Origin: Brevibacillus sp. DP1.3A | Lineage (GTDB): Bacteria; Bacillota; Bacilli; Brevibacillales; Brevibacillaceae | NCBI RefSeq assembly: GCF_013284245.2 | Contig: NZ_CP085876.1 | Coordinates: forward strand, 941,001 to 1,005,000 | Direction of reading: 5' to 3' | Length of the DNA stretch: 64,000 nt | Shown: in pieces, positions 36,272 through 45,272 of the stretch | How the letters are laid out: the number at the start of each line of letters is the position of its first letter | Numbering within the stretch: position 1 is the first letter of the stretch | Translations under genes and position numbers: made by a program | The notes under the pieces: model-generated | What the model was told of the DNA's origin: nothing | Databases searched by the model: none | What the model saw: the letters and a program-made list of their open reading frames with translations, nothing else

Positions 36272-37792
36272 TCATTCTCCCTTTTTCTTCTTCAGTGGGA
36301 AAGGGGTAGCACCAGAGCTTTGTTTGATAAACCAAAGTGGAAGGCGAATAAAGAAGTCCTTCCAATCTTGCAGTTTCAAAGGAGCTAAAGGAGCAAGATA
36401 AGGCATCCCAAACGAGCGGAGATCGCACAAATAGATAGCAACCAGATAAAAGACGAGAAAATTGCCGTACAATCCAAGCACCGAGGCGGCAAATATCGAG
36501 ACAAATCGCAGAATGACTACCACATCAGAAATGGCTGGGAAAATAAACGAAGTGATGGCCGACGCGGCAATGATAATAACGGTCGGCGCTCCAACTAATC
36601 CCGCACTAACGGCGGCCTCACCAATGACTAAAGCTCCTACGATGCTGACAGCTTGTCCGATGGGGCGAGGCATGCGGACCCCAGCCTCACGCAGCCATTC
36701 ATACACGATCGCCATAAGAAGCAGCTCAATTGGCAAAGGGAACGGAACCCCTTCTCTGGCATTGATAAAACTGAACAACAACGTGGGGGGGACTAAGTCC
36801 TTGTGGAAATTTTCGAAAGATATATAGAGAGATGGGAGAAATGCTGAGACAAAAAATGCTGCATAGCGAAGCAAGCGCAAAAAGCTAGCATAAAAAGGGC
36901 GGGAATAGTAATCCTCCGGGTTTTGAAAAAACTCTTGAAACGTGGCTGGTACCATCAGGGCAACCGGACTGCCGTCTACCAAAATGGCGACACGCCCCTC
37001 TAAAATCTTGGCTACCAGGATGTCCGGTTTCTCACTGTTGAAGATGGTTGGGAAAATGGAAAAAGGCTCGTCTTCGATCCATTGCTCAATATAGCCGGAG
37101 TCCAAGATGGCATCCATTTTTATGGCGGATATACGCTTTTTCACCTCGTCGACCAATTCTTCCTTCACAATTCCTCGGACATAGGCGAGACATACCCTTG
37201 TATTCGATTGTGTACCGATCCAGTAGGTTTCAATTTGGAGATTGGGATTGTGATATCTTTTGCGAATGAGTGAGAGATTTGTGTCAATCGTTTCAATAAA
37301 GCCTTCGCGTGGCCCACGAATGACTGCTTCTTTGGCAGGCTCTTCCACGCTTCTTTGTCCAAGTGATTTGGCTCCGATAATAATGCATTGTGCTTGGTTA
37401 TGAATAAAAAGCACGATATATCCGCGGGCAAGCTGCTCGAGTACTTTTTCAAGGGTGTTTTCCTTCCACGCCAGCGAGACATGCAGAACAGCATTCATCA
37501 TATGATCAATCATGTCCTCGTGGAGATCGCCAATGGTATTCATCAGCGGTCTAATGACATCCCGATCCATGACGTCTTGATTCGACATGCCTTTTAAGAA
37601 CAGCAAAGATGCTTGGTGTGACTGATTTGTCCCAAGCCAAATGGTTCGGACGGCTAGATCACTCGTGAACCCAAAATGACTCCGAACGGTGGTCACATTT
37701 GCTTGAAGATCCTCCTGTAAGGGAGTTTCTTGTGGTTCCTGATTTTGTTTGATTTGATGGATGGATAGCTTTCTCCGAAACTTTTTGATCAC
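36272..37792 (-). CDS. Germinant receptor subunit GerAA
   Basis: A 506-residue protein with a large hydrophilic N-terminal domain (about residues 1-300), then four or five membrane segments from residue 310 and the GerA-family block LPIELLLMAIVYEWLREAGV and RMPRPIGQAVSIVGALVIGE. The start is GTG after AGGTGAAG. It is the first gene of the operon and, with its partners, triggers spore germination in response to a nutrient. The germinant cannot be told. Confidence 0.92.
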   Translation of the reverse strand: MIKKFRRKLSIHQIKQNQEPQETPLQEDLQANVTTVRSHFGFTSDLAVRTIWLGTNQSHQASLLFLKGMSNQDVMDRDVIRPLMNTIGDLHEDMIDHMMNAVLHVSLAWKENTLEKVLEQLARGYIVLFIHNQAQCIIIGAKSLGQRSVEEPAKEAVIRGPREGFIETIDTNLSLIRKRYHNPNLQIETYWIGTQSNTRVCLAYVRGIVKEELVDEVKKRISAIKMDAILDSGYIEQWIEDEPFSIFPTIFNSEKPDILVAKILEGRVAILVDGSPVALMVPATFQEFFQNPEDYYSRPFYASFLRLLRYAAFFVSAFLPSLYISFENFHKDLVPPTLLFSFINAREGVPFPLPIELLLMAIVYEWLREAGVRMPRPIGQAVSIVGALVIGEAAVSAGLVGAPTVIIIAASAITSFIFPAISDVVVILRFVSIFAASVLGLYGNFLVFYLVAIYLCDLRSFGMPYLAPLAPLKLQDWKDFFIRLPLWFIKQSSGATPFPLKKKKGE

Positions 37793-37865
37793 GTAGCTTC
37801 ACCTAATCAGTAATGAGATGGAAGTGATCTTAGGGTACCCATCGATTTCCAATTCCATTCGACTA

Positions 37866-37899
37866 GATAAGGACCTTCTTGCGTGAGGAGGGTTTTTTA
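37866..37899 (+). terminator. Weak hairpin with T-run in the qox-ger intergenic region
   Basis: ACCTTCTTGCGTGAGGAGG then TTTTTT. A short stem, CCT/AGG type with a mismatch; no gene directly upstream on this strand. Its role is unclear. Confidence 0.3.
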
Positions 37900-38051
37900 T
37901 GTCCAAAAAGTGTCCAAAATGCAGCGGATTCTTGAACATGGCTGGTTGATCCACTTTGTCATTGGCTGGTGACACTCTATTGGTCGGGCTTTAGAGTAAG
38001 ACTTGTTTCAATAGTACCCTGTGCATGGTGATAGGAGATGAGGACAAGGAC

Positions 38052-38957
38052 ATGAAGACGTCCAAGACAGTACGCTGTATGTCATTTTTGTTCATGTTCA
38101 TCCTGCTGTTCTTGACGACCGGTTGCGCTGATAACTATATCGTGCTCGATCCGAAAGGACCCATTGGTGAACAGCAAAAGGACTTAATGATTTTATCCAC
38201 GCTTTTAACGTTAATTGTGATTGTTCCTGTACTAATTCTTACTTTTGTCATTGTATGGCGATACCGTGACAGAAAAGGAAGAAAGGCGAAGTACACGCCT
38301 AATTGGGAACACAGTACGAAACTGGAAATCATTTGGTGGGGCATTCCCATCATCATTATTACGTTAATTGGGATCGTGACAGTTCGGTATACGTATTCGT
38401 TGGAGCCATCCAAGCCGTTGGAATCCGAGAAGAAACCGATCACGATTCAAGTGACGAATTTGGATTGGAAGTGGCTATTCCAATATCCTGAACAAGGCAT
38501 TGCCACTGTGAACTATGTGCAGTTCCCAGAGGATGTGCCAGTCCGATTCGAAGTGACATCTGACGCTCCGATGAATTCATTCTGGATTCCACAGCTTGGT
38601 GGTCAGATTTATGCTATGTCCGGCATGTCTATGACTCTCTACCTGCAAGCAGATGAGCAGGGTGAGTACATGGGATCTGGTGCGAACTTTACCGGAAAAG
38701 AATTTGCGAAGATGTTCTTTACAGCGAATGCGACTTCCCAAGAAGACTTTGATCAATGGGTGAATCAGGTGAAAAATACTTCCCCTGAGCTGACGCTGGA
38801 TGGTTACAAAGAGCTGACCAAACAAGGAACATCGGATGCGCGCTATTTCTCTGCTTTCCCTGAAGGATTGTACGAGATGACTGTGACCAAGTATGCTGCT
38901 TCACACAATCACGGCTTATCTACGAGAGTGCAACCGCCAGCGCGGGTGAAAGAATAG
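38052..38957 (+). CDS. qoxA: Cytochrome aa3 quinol oxidase subunit II
   Basis: A 301-residue lipoprotein with lipobox TTGC near residue 24, two membrane segments and an extracellular cupredoxin domain. The CuA ligands (Cys pair, His, Met) of cytochrome c oxidases are absent: the region reads FWIPQLGGQIYAMSGMSM. This makes it a quinol oxidase subunit. ATG 38052 after GAGGACAAGG was chosen over ATG 38025 because it places the signal peptide at the start. It is the first gene of the terminal oxidase operon. Confidence 0.9.
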   Translation: MKTSKTVRCMSFLFMFILLFLTTGCADNYIVLDPKGPIGEQQKDLMILSTLLTLIVIVPVLILTFVIVWRYRDRKGRKAKYTPNWEHSTKLEIIWWGIPIIIITLIGIVTVRYTYSLEPSKPLESEKKPITIQVTNLDWKWLFQYPEQGIATVNYVQFPEDVPVRFEVTSDAPMNSFWIPQLGGQIYAMSGMSMTLYLQADEQGEYMGSGANFTGKEFAKMFFTANATSQEDFDQWVNQVKNTSPELTLDGYKELTKQGTSDARYFSAFPEGLYEMTVTKYAASHNHGLSTRVQPPARVKE

Positions 38958-38993
38958 TCGGTTGAAATTGAAAGAGGGAGGAGAGAGACAACG

Positions 38994-40967
38994 ATGTGGG
39001 AGAGTGTGAAAGAATTCGCCTCTGAATTTTTCGTAACAGGCGATCCACTTATTTACGGTGCGGACGTCAGCATTGTGCTCAGTATGATCGCAATCGTATC
39101 GGTGCTGACTTACTTTAAAAAATGGGGATGGCTCTGGCGCGAATGGCTGACAACTGTCGATCACAAGAAGATCGGTATCATGTACATTCTCGCTTCCGTT
39201 CTCATGCTGTTTCGAGGAGGGGTAGATGCTCTCCTGATGCGGGCTCAGCTTGCCATGCCTGAGATGCAGTTTTTGAGTGGGGATCACTACAATCAGATTT
39301 TTACGACGCATGGCGTCATTATGATTCTGTTTATGGCGATGCCGCTTATGTTTGGTTTGTTCAATGTTATCGTGCCGCTGCAACTCGGTGCACGTGACGT
39401 AGCCTTTCCGTTTCTGAATGCGCTCAGCTTCTGGCTGTTTTTCTCAGGGGCGATGCTGTTTAACTTGTCCTTCGTCATTGGGGGCTCCCCGGATGCAGGA
39501 TGGCTGGCTTACCCACCGTATTCGGAGCTAGCCTTTAACCCGGGACCAGGTCAGGATTTCTACATTTGGGGGATTCAGATCTCAGGTATTGGTAGTTTGA
39601 TGACCGGGATTAACTTTATCGTCACGATCTTGAAAGTGCGTGCTCCTGGTATGACTTTGATGAAGATGCCGATGTTTTCCTGGTCAGTTTTGTCGAGTTG
39701 TATCGCGATCGTTTTCGCATTCCCAATCTTGACTGTTACATTGGCACTGCTGTTTATTGACCGTTATTTGGGTGGGCACTTCTTCACCTTGGATGGCGGC
39801 GGTAATCCGATGATGTACATCAACTTGATTTGGATGTGGGGTCACCCGGAAGTTTACATTATCGTTTTGCCAGCGTTCGGGATTTTCTCCGAGATCGTTG
39901 CGACGTTCTCACGGAAAAAGCTGTTTGGTTACAAATCCATGGTGTTCGCCATGATCATCATTAGCGTTCTCTCGTTCCTTGTATGGGCGCACCATTTCTT
40001 CACAATGGGCTCCGGTGCGGACGTCAATGCCTTCTTCGCCGTCACGACGATGTTAATTGCGATTCCGACGGGTGTGAAAGTGTTTAACTGGCTGTTTACG
40101 ATGTTCCGAGGAAAAATTACGTTTGAAACGCCGATGCTGTGGACGGTCGGGATTATCCCGAACTTCGTCATCGGTGGGATGACGGGTGTACTTCTGTCCG
40201 TGGCACCTGCTGACTTCCAGTATCACAACAGCTACTTCCTCGTTGCACACTTCCACCAAGTGATCATTGCGGGTGTCGTATTTGGATTCTTCGCAGGCTT
40301 GTATTACTGGTGGCCGAAGATTTTTGGCTTCAAGCTGAATGAGCGTATTGGCCGTTGGGCTTTCTGGCTGTGGAACATCGGGTTCTACCTGTGCTTCATG
40401 CCGCAATACGCATTGGGCTTGATGGGAATGACACGTCGTCTTTACACGTACGGCTGGGACAAAGGCTGGTTCGAAATGAACCTGGTATCGACGATTGGTG
40501 CCGTAATCATGGGTGCTGCATTCCTTGTCCAAATTTGGGACATTGCACACAGCATCAAACATATGAAGAGAGATACAACAGGAGACCCATGGAATGCTCG
40601 TACGTTGGAGTGGTCGATTCCTTCTCCAGCTCCGTTCTATAACTTTGCCGTAATGCCGCAGGTAACGTCTCAAGATGATTGGCATGAAAGAAAGCTACGT
40701 ATCGAGCAAGGCTTGGAAAAGCCAGCGAAAGTAGAGCTAGAACCGATTCATATGCCGAAAAACTCCGGTATTCCGATTGTAATGTCCATGTTCTGGTTCT
40801 TTGTCGGATTCGGTTTGATTTTTGACTGGCTATGGATGGCTGTACCAGGATTTATCGGTGTGATTGGTTGTATGGTTGTTCACTCGTTTAACTACGACAC
40901 GGACTATTACGTCACGGTGGAAGAGATTAAACGTACAGAGGCGGAAGCAGGAAGGGTGATTACGTAA
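38994..40967 (+). CDS. qoxB: Cytochrome aa3 quinol oxidase subunit I
   Basis: A 657-residue heme-copper oxidase core subunit with about 14-15 segments. WGHPEVY and the HH pair in VWAHHFF supply CuB ligands, and HFHQVI supplies the heme a and a3 histidines. TTVDHKKIGIMY at the N-terminus is universal for subunit I. It reduces oxygen to water and pumps protons at the cytoplasmic membrane. Its stop overlaps the next start (TAATG). Confidence 0.96.
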   Translation: MWESVKEFASEFFVTGDPLIYGADVSIVLSMIAIVSVLTYFKKWGWLWREWLTTVDHKKIGIMYILASVLMLFRGGVDALLMRAQLAMPEMQFLSGDHYNQIFTTHGVIMILFMAMPLMFGLFNVIVPLQLGARDVAFPFLNALSFWLFFSGAMLFNLSFVIGGSPDAGWLAYPPYSELAFNPGPGQDFYIWGIQISGIGSLMTGINFIVTILKVRAPGMTLMKMPMFSWSVLSSCIAIVFAFPILTVTLALLFIDRYLGGHFFTLDGGGNPMMYINLIWMWGHPEVYIIVLPAFGIFSEIVATFSRKKLFGYKSMVFAMIIISVLSFLVWAHHFFTMGSGADVNAFFAVTTMLIAIPTGVKVFNWLFTMFRGKITFETPMLWTVGIIPNFVIGGMTGVLLSVAPADFQYHNSYFLVAHFHQVIIAGVVFGFFAGLYYWWPKIFGFKLNERIGRWAFWLWNIGFYLCFMPQYALGLMGMTRRLYTYGWDKGWFEMNLVSTIGAVIMGAAFLVQIWDIAHSIKHMKRDTTGDPWNARTLEWSIPSPAPFYNFAVMPQVTSQDDWHERKLRIEQGLEKPAKVELEPIHMPKNSGIPIVMSMFWFFVGFGLIFDWLWMAVPGFIGVIGCMVVHSFNYDTDYYVTVEEIKRTEAEAGRVIT

Positions 40968-41563
40968 TGGCTAATGTGAATGCTGGACACCATGATCATC
41001 ATCCAGACCAAGAGGAATTGCGCACGTTTGCCTTTTGGATTTACCTCATGACGGATGTTATCTTATTCGCTACCTTGTTTGCGACTTATATCGTACTGCA
41101 AGGGAGCACGGATGGTGGTCCAGGTCCAAAAGATCTGTTTCAGATGAATGGTATTTACGCGAGTACGTTTATTTTGCTGACCAGTAGCTTTACGAGTGGT
41201 CTTGCGATTCTCGCTATGAATAAGGGTAATCGTCTTGCATTGATGAACTGGCTCGGTGTGACTGTGTTTCTGGGAGCATCCTTCTTGTTCCTGGAAATCA
41301 ACGAGTTCATGCACCTCGTAAGTGAAGGGGCAACGATTAGCACGAGTGCTTTCTGGACCGCCTTTTACACATTGGTAGGAACGCATGGCTTACACGTGGC
41401 TCTCGGATTAGGATGGATGATCATCTTGATTATGCAAATCGCGAAGCGCGGTATTACCCCAGTGACCAAGCGAAAAGTAAACATCATCAGCTTGTTCTGG
41501 CATTTCCTTGATGTTGTTTGGATTTTCGTCTTCACCATCGTGTATGTGATGGGGGTGAATTAA
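40967..41563 (+). CDS. qoxC: Quinol oxidase subunit III
   Basis: A 198-residue membrane protein with five segments. FAFWIYLMTDVILFATLFATY and FYTLVGTHGLHVALGL are the subunit III signatures. It starts one base after the overlap with qoxB and is followed without gap by qoxD. Confidence 0.95.
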   Translation: MANVNAGHHDHHPDQEELRTFAFWIYLMTDVILFATLFATYIVLQGSTDGGPGPKDLFQMNGIYASTFILLTSSFTSGLAILAMNKGNRLALMNWLGVTVFLGASFLFLEINEFMHLVSEGATISTSAFWTAFYTLVGTHGLHVALGLGWMIILIMQIAKRGITPVTKRKVNIISLFWHFLDVVWIFVFTIVYVMGVN

Positions 41564-41896
41564 TTGAGCAAGCAATCTGTGCATGGCACGACAGAACAAC
41601 ATGGCGGTCATGGTTCCCTGAAATCGTATGTGATCGGTTTCGTCTTGTCGCTTGTACTCACAATCATTCCCATCTTGGCCCTAGAGAACGGATGGTTGGA
41701 TAGTGATAAGAGACTCATCATCTATTTAGTAGCGGCTCTGTTCCAGTTTATTGTCCAGTTATTCTTCTTCATGCATTTGAAAGAAGAGGATAAACCACGC
41801 TACAACTTGATGTCGCTTTTACTCGGGTTGTTTATCGTATTCCTCATCGTGATCGGTTCCATCTGGATCATGATGTACAACATGGTCGCACTATAA
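41564..41896 (+). CDS. qoxD: Quinol oxidase subunit IV
   Basis: A 110-residue protein with three membrane segments and the typical QFIVQLFFFMHLKEE block of CyoD/QoxD. The start is TTG directly after the qoxC stop, behind GGGGGTGA. It stabilises the oxidase complex. Confidence 0.93.
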   Translation: MSKQSVHGTTEQHGGHGSLKSYVIGFVLSLVLTIIPILALENGWLDSDKRLIIYLVAALFQFIVQLFFFMHLKEEDKPRYNLMSLLLGLFIVFLIVIGSIWIMMYNMVAL

Positions 41897-41923
41897 TGAC
41901 GTAAATTCAATCGGGGGTAGGAG

Positions 41924-42790
41924 ATGCTAGCAGATTGGATACAGCTCACTAAGCCCCGCATTCTTCAACTAAATCTGGTAGCAGCATTCGGTGGGTATTG
42001 GGTAGCGAGTAAGTGGGAGCCGGATTGGATGCTCTTGTTATGGCTGATGATCGGGACCACACTCACAATGGCTTCGTCCTGCGTGTTAAATAACATTTGG
42101 GACTGGCAGCTTGACCAAAAAATGACCCGTACGAAAGACCGGCCACTTGCTACTGGACGACTGAAACCTGGGGGCGTACTGCTGTACGCCCTGGTTCTCG
42201 GTCTTGCGGGAGAACTGGTGCTATTTTATAAAGTCAATGCGTTAGTAGGTTGGCTCGGATTGTTCGGGATGTTCGTATACGTAGTCGTTTACACCATGTG
42301 GCTCAAAAGAACGTCCACTTGGAGCACCTCCATTGGTGGAGTGTCCGGGGCAATGCCGCCTGTGATGGGGTATTGTGCCTATACGAATGAGATTGACGCA
42401 GGAGCGTGGCTTTTGTTCGCGTTGCTCTTCTTGTGGCAGCCTGCTCATTTCTGGTCGCTTGCCATTAGACGTGTAGACGAGTATACAGCGGCTGGATTTC
42501 CTCTTCTCCCAGTAATGAAGGGGATCAAGCGGACCAAGCTGCAAATGATTCCGTACGTAGTGTTGCTATTGCCAACGGTAACGATTATGTATGTGTTGGG
42601 GTACGTAGGGATTATCTTTTTCGCTGTTTCCTTCCTATTCGGAATGGTATGGATGGGGCATACGATTATTGGGATTGTGTCGGAGAATACGGAAAAATGG
42701 GCGAAGACGAATTTTTTCATCTCGATTAATTATTTGATGATTGTGTTTGTGTGCATGGTAGTGGATACGACAGGCCGTCCCTTTTTGTAA
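41924..42790 (+). CDS. ctaB: Protoheme IX farnesyltransferase (heme O synthase)
   Basis: A 288-residue UbiA-family prenyltransferase with about nine membrane segments. LTKPRILQLNLVAAFGGYWV at the start and NNIWDWQLDQKMTRTKDRPL (aspartate-rich prenyl-diphosphate motif) mark CtaB/CyoE. It adds farnesyl to heme B, giving heme O for conversion to heme A in the oxidase just upstream. RBS GGGGGTAGGAG. Belongs to the qox operon. Confidence 0.93.
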   Translation: MLADWIQLTKPRILQLNLVAAFGGYWVASKWEPDWMLLLWLMIGTTLTMASSCVLNNIWDWQLDQKMTRTKDRPLATGRLKPGGVLLYALVLGLAGELVLFYKVNALVGWLGLFGMFVYVVVYTMWLKRTSTWSTSIGGVSGAMPPVMGYCAYTNEIDAGAWLLFALLFLWQPAHFWSLAIRRVDEYTAAGFPLLPVMKGIKRTKLQMIPYVVLLLPTVTIMYVLGYVGIIFFAVSFLFGMVWMGHTIIGIVSENTEKWAKTNFFISINYLMIVFVCMVVDTTGRPFL

Positions 42791-42826
42791 GGGATAGTCA
42801 TTCCCGTAGGAAGGGTAGGGAATTCC

Positions 42827-43153
42827 ATGAAAGCTATCAAGTATCTAATGATCGGTTCTCTGTTCTTGCTCGTAACTGCATGCGGAAGTGGTGCAACAGA
42901 AGAGCAAACAGAAGTTGCAGATGCAGATAAAAGTGCGATGAAGCTATACAAAAATAATTGCATGAGCTGCCACGGTAACGATTTATCTGGTAGGGTGGGT
43001 CCAGGCTTGCAGCAAGTTGGCTCGAAAATGACGGAGGAAAAACTCGTTGAAATAATTACGGTCGGAGCAAATGGCATGCCTGGTTATGAAAATGTACTCA
43101 GCGCAGAAGAAATCGGCCAGTTAGCGAAGTGGCTCTCTGAGAAAAAAGAATAG
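42827..43153 (+). CDS. Small membrane-anchored cytochrome c lipoprotein
   Basis: A 108-residue protein with lipobox LVTAC near residue 18, then a class I cytochrome c domain. CMSCH binds heme covalently, and Met in NGMPGYE is the likely sixth ligand. It is similar in size to Bacillus cytochrome c-551 (CccB). It lies inside an oxidase operon whose subunit II lacks CuA, so its electron acceptor is not obvious. Confidence 0.9.
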   Translation: MKAIKYLMIGSLFLLVTACGSGATEEQTEVADADKSAMKLYKNNCMSCHGNDLSGRVGPGLQQVGSKMTEEKLVEIITVGANGMPGYENVLSAEEIGQLAKWLSEKKE

Positions 43154-43168
43154 GAGAGGGGCGGTACA

Positions 43169-43741
43169 ATGAAAAAAACAGCTTGGTTGATCATGCTCAG
43201 TATCCTGATGGTTTTGGTAACTGCGTGTGGTCCAGCAAGATTTGATTACAACTATCCGGTTCATGAATTTGCTTATACGGACCAGGAAGGGAAGCCTTTT
43301 TCATCGAAAGACCTAGAAAATAAGGTATGGGTTGCAAACTTTGTCTTTACGTATTGTGGAACCGTTTGTCCTACGATGACAGCAAACATGGCTGAATTGC
43401 AGAAAAAAGCAAAAGAAGCGGGCGTTGATGTGGAGTTTGTTTCCTTCTCGGTTGATCCAGGAAGAGATACGCCAGAGGCATTGAAGTCATATCTGGGTAA
43501 ATTCAATGCTGACTTCTCCAATTGGCATGCATTGACTGGCTATGGATTTGATGAGATCAAAACGTTTATTCTCAAGTCATTCAAGACTCCGATAGAAAAG
43601 GACCCTAATTCCGATCAAATCATCCACGACACGTTTTTATACTTGGTTGATCAAAAGGGAACAGTGGTTAACCGTTATGAAGGAATGACGGACGTGCCTT
43701 ACAATCAAATTATCGAGGATATGAAAGCGTTGCAGGAGTAG
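43169..43741 (+). CDS. SCO1/SenC-family copper chaperone lipoprotein
   Basis: A 190-residue thioredoxin-fold lipoprotein (lipobox VTAC). The copper site is CGTVCP (CxxxC) near residue 65, with the later His in DTFLYL/HDTF, as in SCO1. It delivers copper to heme-copper oxidases, usually to CuA. It is the last gene of the qox-ctaB-cyt c cluster. Confidence 0.92.
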   Translation: MKKTAWLIMLSILMVLVTACGPARFDYNYPVHEFAYTDQEGKPFSSKDLENKVWVANFVFTYCGTVCPTMTANMAELQKKAKEAGVDVEFVSFSVDPGRDTPEALKSYLGKFNADFSNWHALTGYGFDEIKTFILKSFKTPIEKDPNSDQIIHDTFLYLVDQKGTVVNRYEGMTDVPYNQIIEDMKALQE

Positions 43742-43809
43742 GGGAGCCAGTCGGGTACGCCGAATAATAGGTAAGAAAGACAGATTCTCTATTTGGGAGG
43801 GGATGTAAC

Positions 43810-44766
43810 ATGTCAATTCAGCAACATAACGTACGAGTAGCAGTTGTTCAAGCTGCTTCGGTCATAATGGATCGTGATGGAAGTACGGAAAAGGCGGTTT
43901 CACTGACATTGGAAGCAGGCGAAAAAGGAGCGAAAATCGTTGTTTTTCCCGAAGCTTTTATCCCTGCGTATCCGAGAGGACTTACATTTGGAGCAAAAGT
44001 TGGCAGTCGTTCCCCTGAGGGGCGTAAAGACTGGTTTCGTTATTGGGACAATTCGATTGTCGTCCCGAGTGAAGAGACAGACAAGCTCGGGGAGGCAGCG
44101 CGCAAGGCTGGTGTGTATCTCGTCATTGGTGTGATCGAGAGAGACAATGAAAATAGCGGTGGCACCTTATATTGTTCCGTCTTATTTTTCGGACCAGATG
44201 GTGAGTTGCTTGGCGTGCATCGCAAGCTGAAGCCGACTGCATCCGAACGATTGATTTGGGGCGAAGGGGACGGAAGTACTTTGCCGGTATTCGATACTCC
44301 TTACGGTAAGATCGGGGCCCTGATTTGTTGGGAGAATTATATGCCGTTAGCGCGAGCAGCAATGTATGCAAAAGGCGTTCAAATCTACATCGCGCCAACA
44401 GCTGATGCGAGAGATGCATGGCAAGCTACCATCCGCCATATCGCATTGGAAGGCAGATGCTTCGTCTTATCGAGCAATCAGTACGTAACAAAAGATATGT
44501 ATCCAACTGATTTGGCTTGCTACGACGATCTGGCTTCTTCTCCAGACGAGATGAGCAGAGGTGGAAGTGCGATTGTGGGGCCATTGGGTGACTATATCGT
44601 CGAGCCTGTTTTTGGTCGGGAGGAGATTCTCTACGCTGATCTGGACATTCGTGATATCGCTTATAGCCAATTCGATTTTGATGTTGTTGGACATTACTCG
44701 CGACCGGATGTTTTTACGTTGTTGGTGAATGAAGAGAAAAAAGAGAATGTGAAGTGGATGAAGTAG
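43810..44766 (+). CDS. Nitrilase-family carbon-nitrogen hydrolase
   Basis: A 318-residue nitrilase. The catalytic triad is Glu in FPEAF, Lys in HRKLKPTASE and Cys in LICWENYMP. The extra block IPAYPRGLTFG is typical of true (branch 1) nitrilases that turn nitriles into carboxylic acids and ammonia, rather than amidases. It has its own strong ribosome site and starts 68 bp after sco. Its connection to the oxidase operon is probably positional only. Confidence 0.92.
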   Translation: MSIQQHNVRVAVVQAASVIMDRDGSTEKAVSLTLEAGEKGAKIVVFPEAFIPAYPRGLTFGAKVGSRSPEGRKDWFRYWDNSIVVPSEETDKLGEAARKAGVYLVIGVIERDNENSGGTLYCSVLFFGPDGELLGVHRKLKPTASERLIWGEGDGSTLPVFDTPYGKIGALICWENYMPLARAAMYAKGVQIYIAPTADARDAWQATIRHIALEGRCFVLSSNQYVTKDMYPTDLACYDDLASSPDEMSRGGSAIVGPLGDYIVEPVFGREEILYADLDIRDIAYSQFDFDVVGHYSRPDVFTLLVNEEKKENVKWMK

Positions 44767-44780
44767 AGCTTATATAGTAT

Positions 44781-44825
44781 AAAAAGACCTCCATTTGCTT
44801 GATAAAAGCGGTGGAGGTCCTTTTT
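44781..44825 (+). terminator. Terminator behind the nitrilase gene
   Basis: AAAAAGACCTCC paired with GGAGGTCCTTTTT around a 20-base loop. The palindromic element starts within 20 bp. Confidence 0.85.
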
Positions 44826-44842
44826 GTAGCTGCTGTGGTGGG

Positions 44843-45043
44843 GGAAGAAGCGCATTTCCAGTCTACGCTTCGGCCTACGCCCCGCAAGGGGTTAAAACTG
44901 TCCGCTTCGGAACAAATGGCGGGAGCGCTTCAAACGTAGTAGTTACAATGAAGTATTCCATAAGTGAAGCTGAAATTCCCCGCCATTTGTTCTGAAGCTG
45001 GGATGGGCTCCAGAGGCGCTTGGACTGGAAATGCGCTTCTTCC
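44843..45043. repeat. Nested palindromic repeat element, copy 1 (201 bp)
   Basis: The outer arms are GAAGAAGCGCATTTCCAGTC and its exact inverse at 45023-45042. The inner arms are GCTTCGGAACAAATGGCGGG (near 44904) and its inverse with one mismatch (CCCGCCATTTGTTCTGAAGC, near 44978). A GTAGCTG-rich lead at 44826 is also shared with copy 2 at 55894. No open frame is conserved between the copies. Confidence 0.85.
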
Positions 45044-45160
45044 TACGTAGCTTTAGAAAATACTCATAGGTGAATCCAAGTAGTAAAAAAAGTGATCAAA
45101 GCTTCTTGTTCTGACCTGCAAAAACGCTCTAAAAGCTTGAAATAAACAAATACTGTACGA

Positions 45161-45239
45161 AAGTCCTGTCACATGTTTGGAAGGAGACCGCCCGAACGTA
45201 GAGAGGATACAGGCGACTGGAAAACATGTGGCAGGGCTT
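45161..45239. other. Long imperfect hairpin in the nitrilase-MocR intergenic region
   Basis: AAGTCCTGTCACATGTTT (45161-45178) pairs with AAACATGTGGCAGGGCTT (45222-45239). Sixteen of 18 pairs are Watson-Crick and the two exceptions are G-U pairs, so the stem would hold as RNA read from the plus strand. The 43-base internal part is GC-rich. It resembles a structured RNA or small repeat; I do not recognise it. The remaining gap holds nothing else. Confidence 0.5.
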
Positions 45240-45272
45240 CCCCCGACCGAAATTGTTAGCGGACCACCATCT

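Noticed and set aside
38052..38957. Cytochrome c oxidase subunit II (ctaC)
   Set aside because: The CuA Cys/His/Met ligands are absent, so it is the quinol oxidase subunit.
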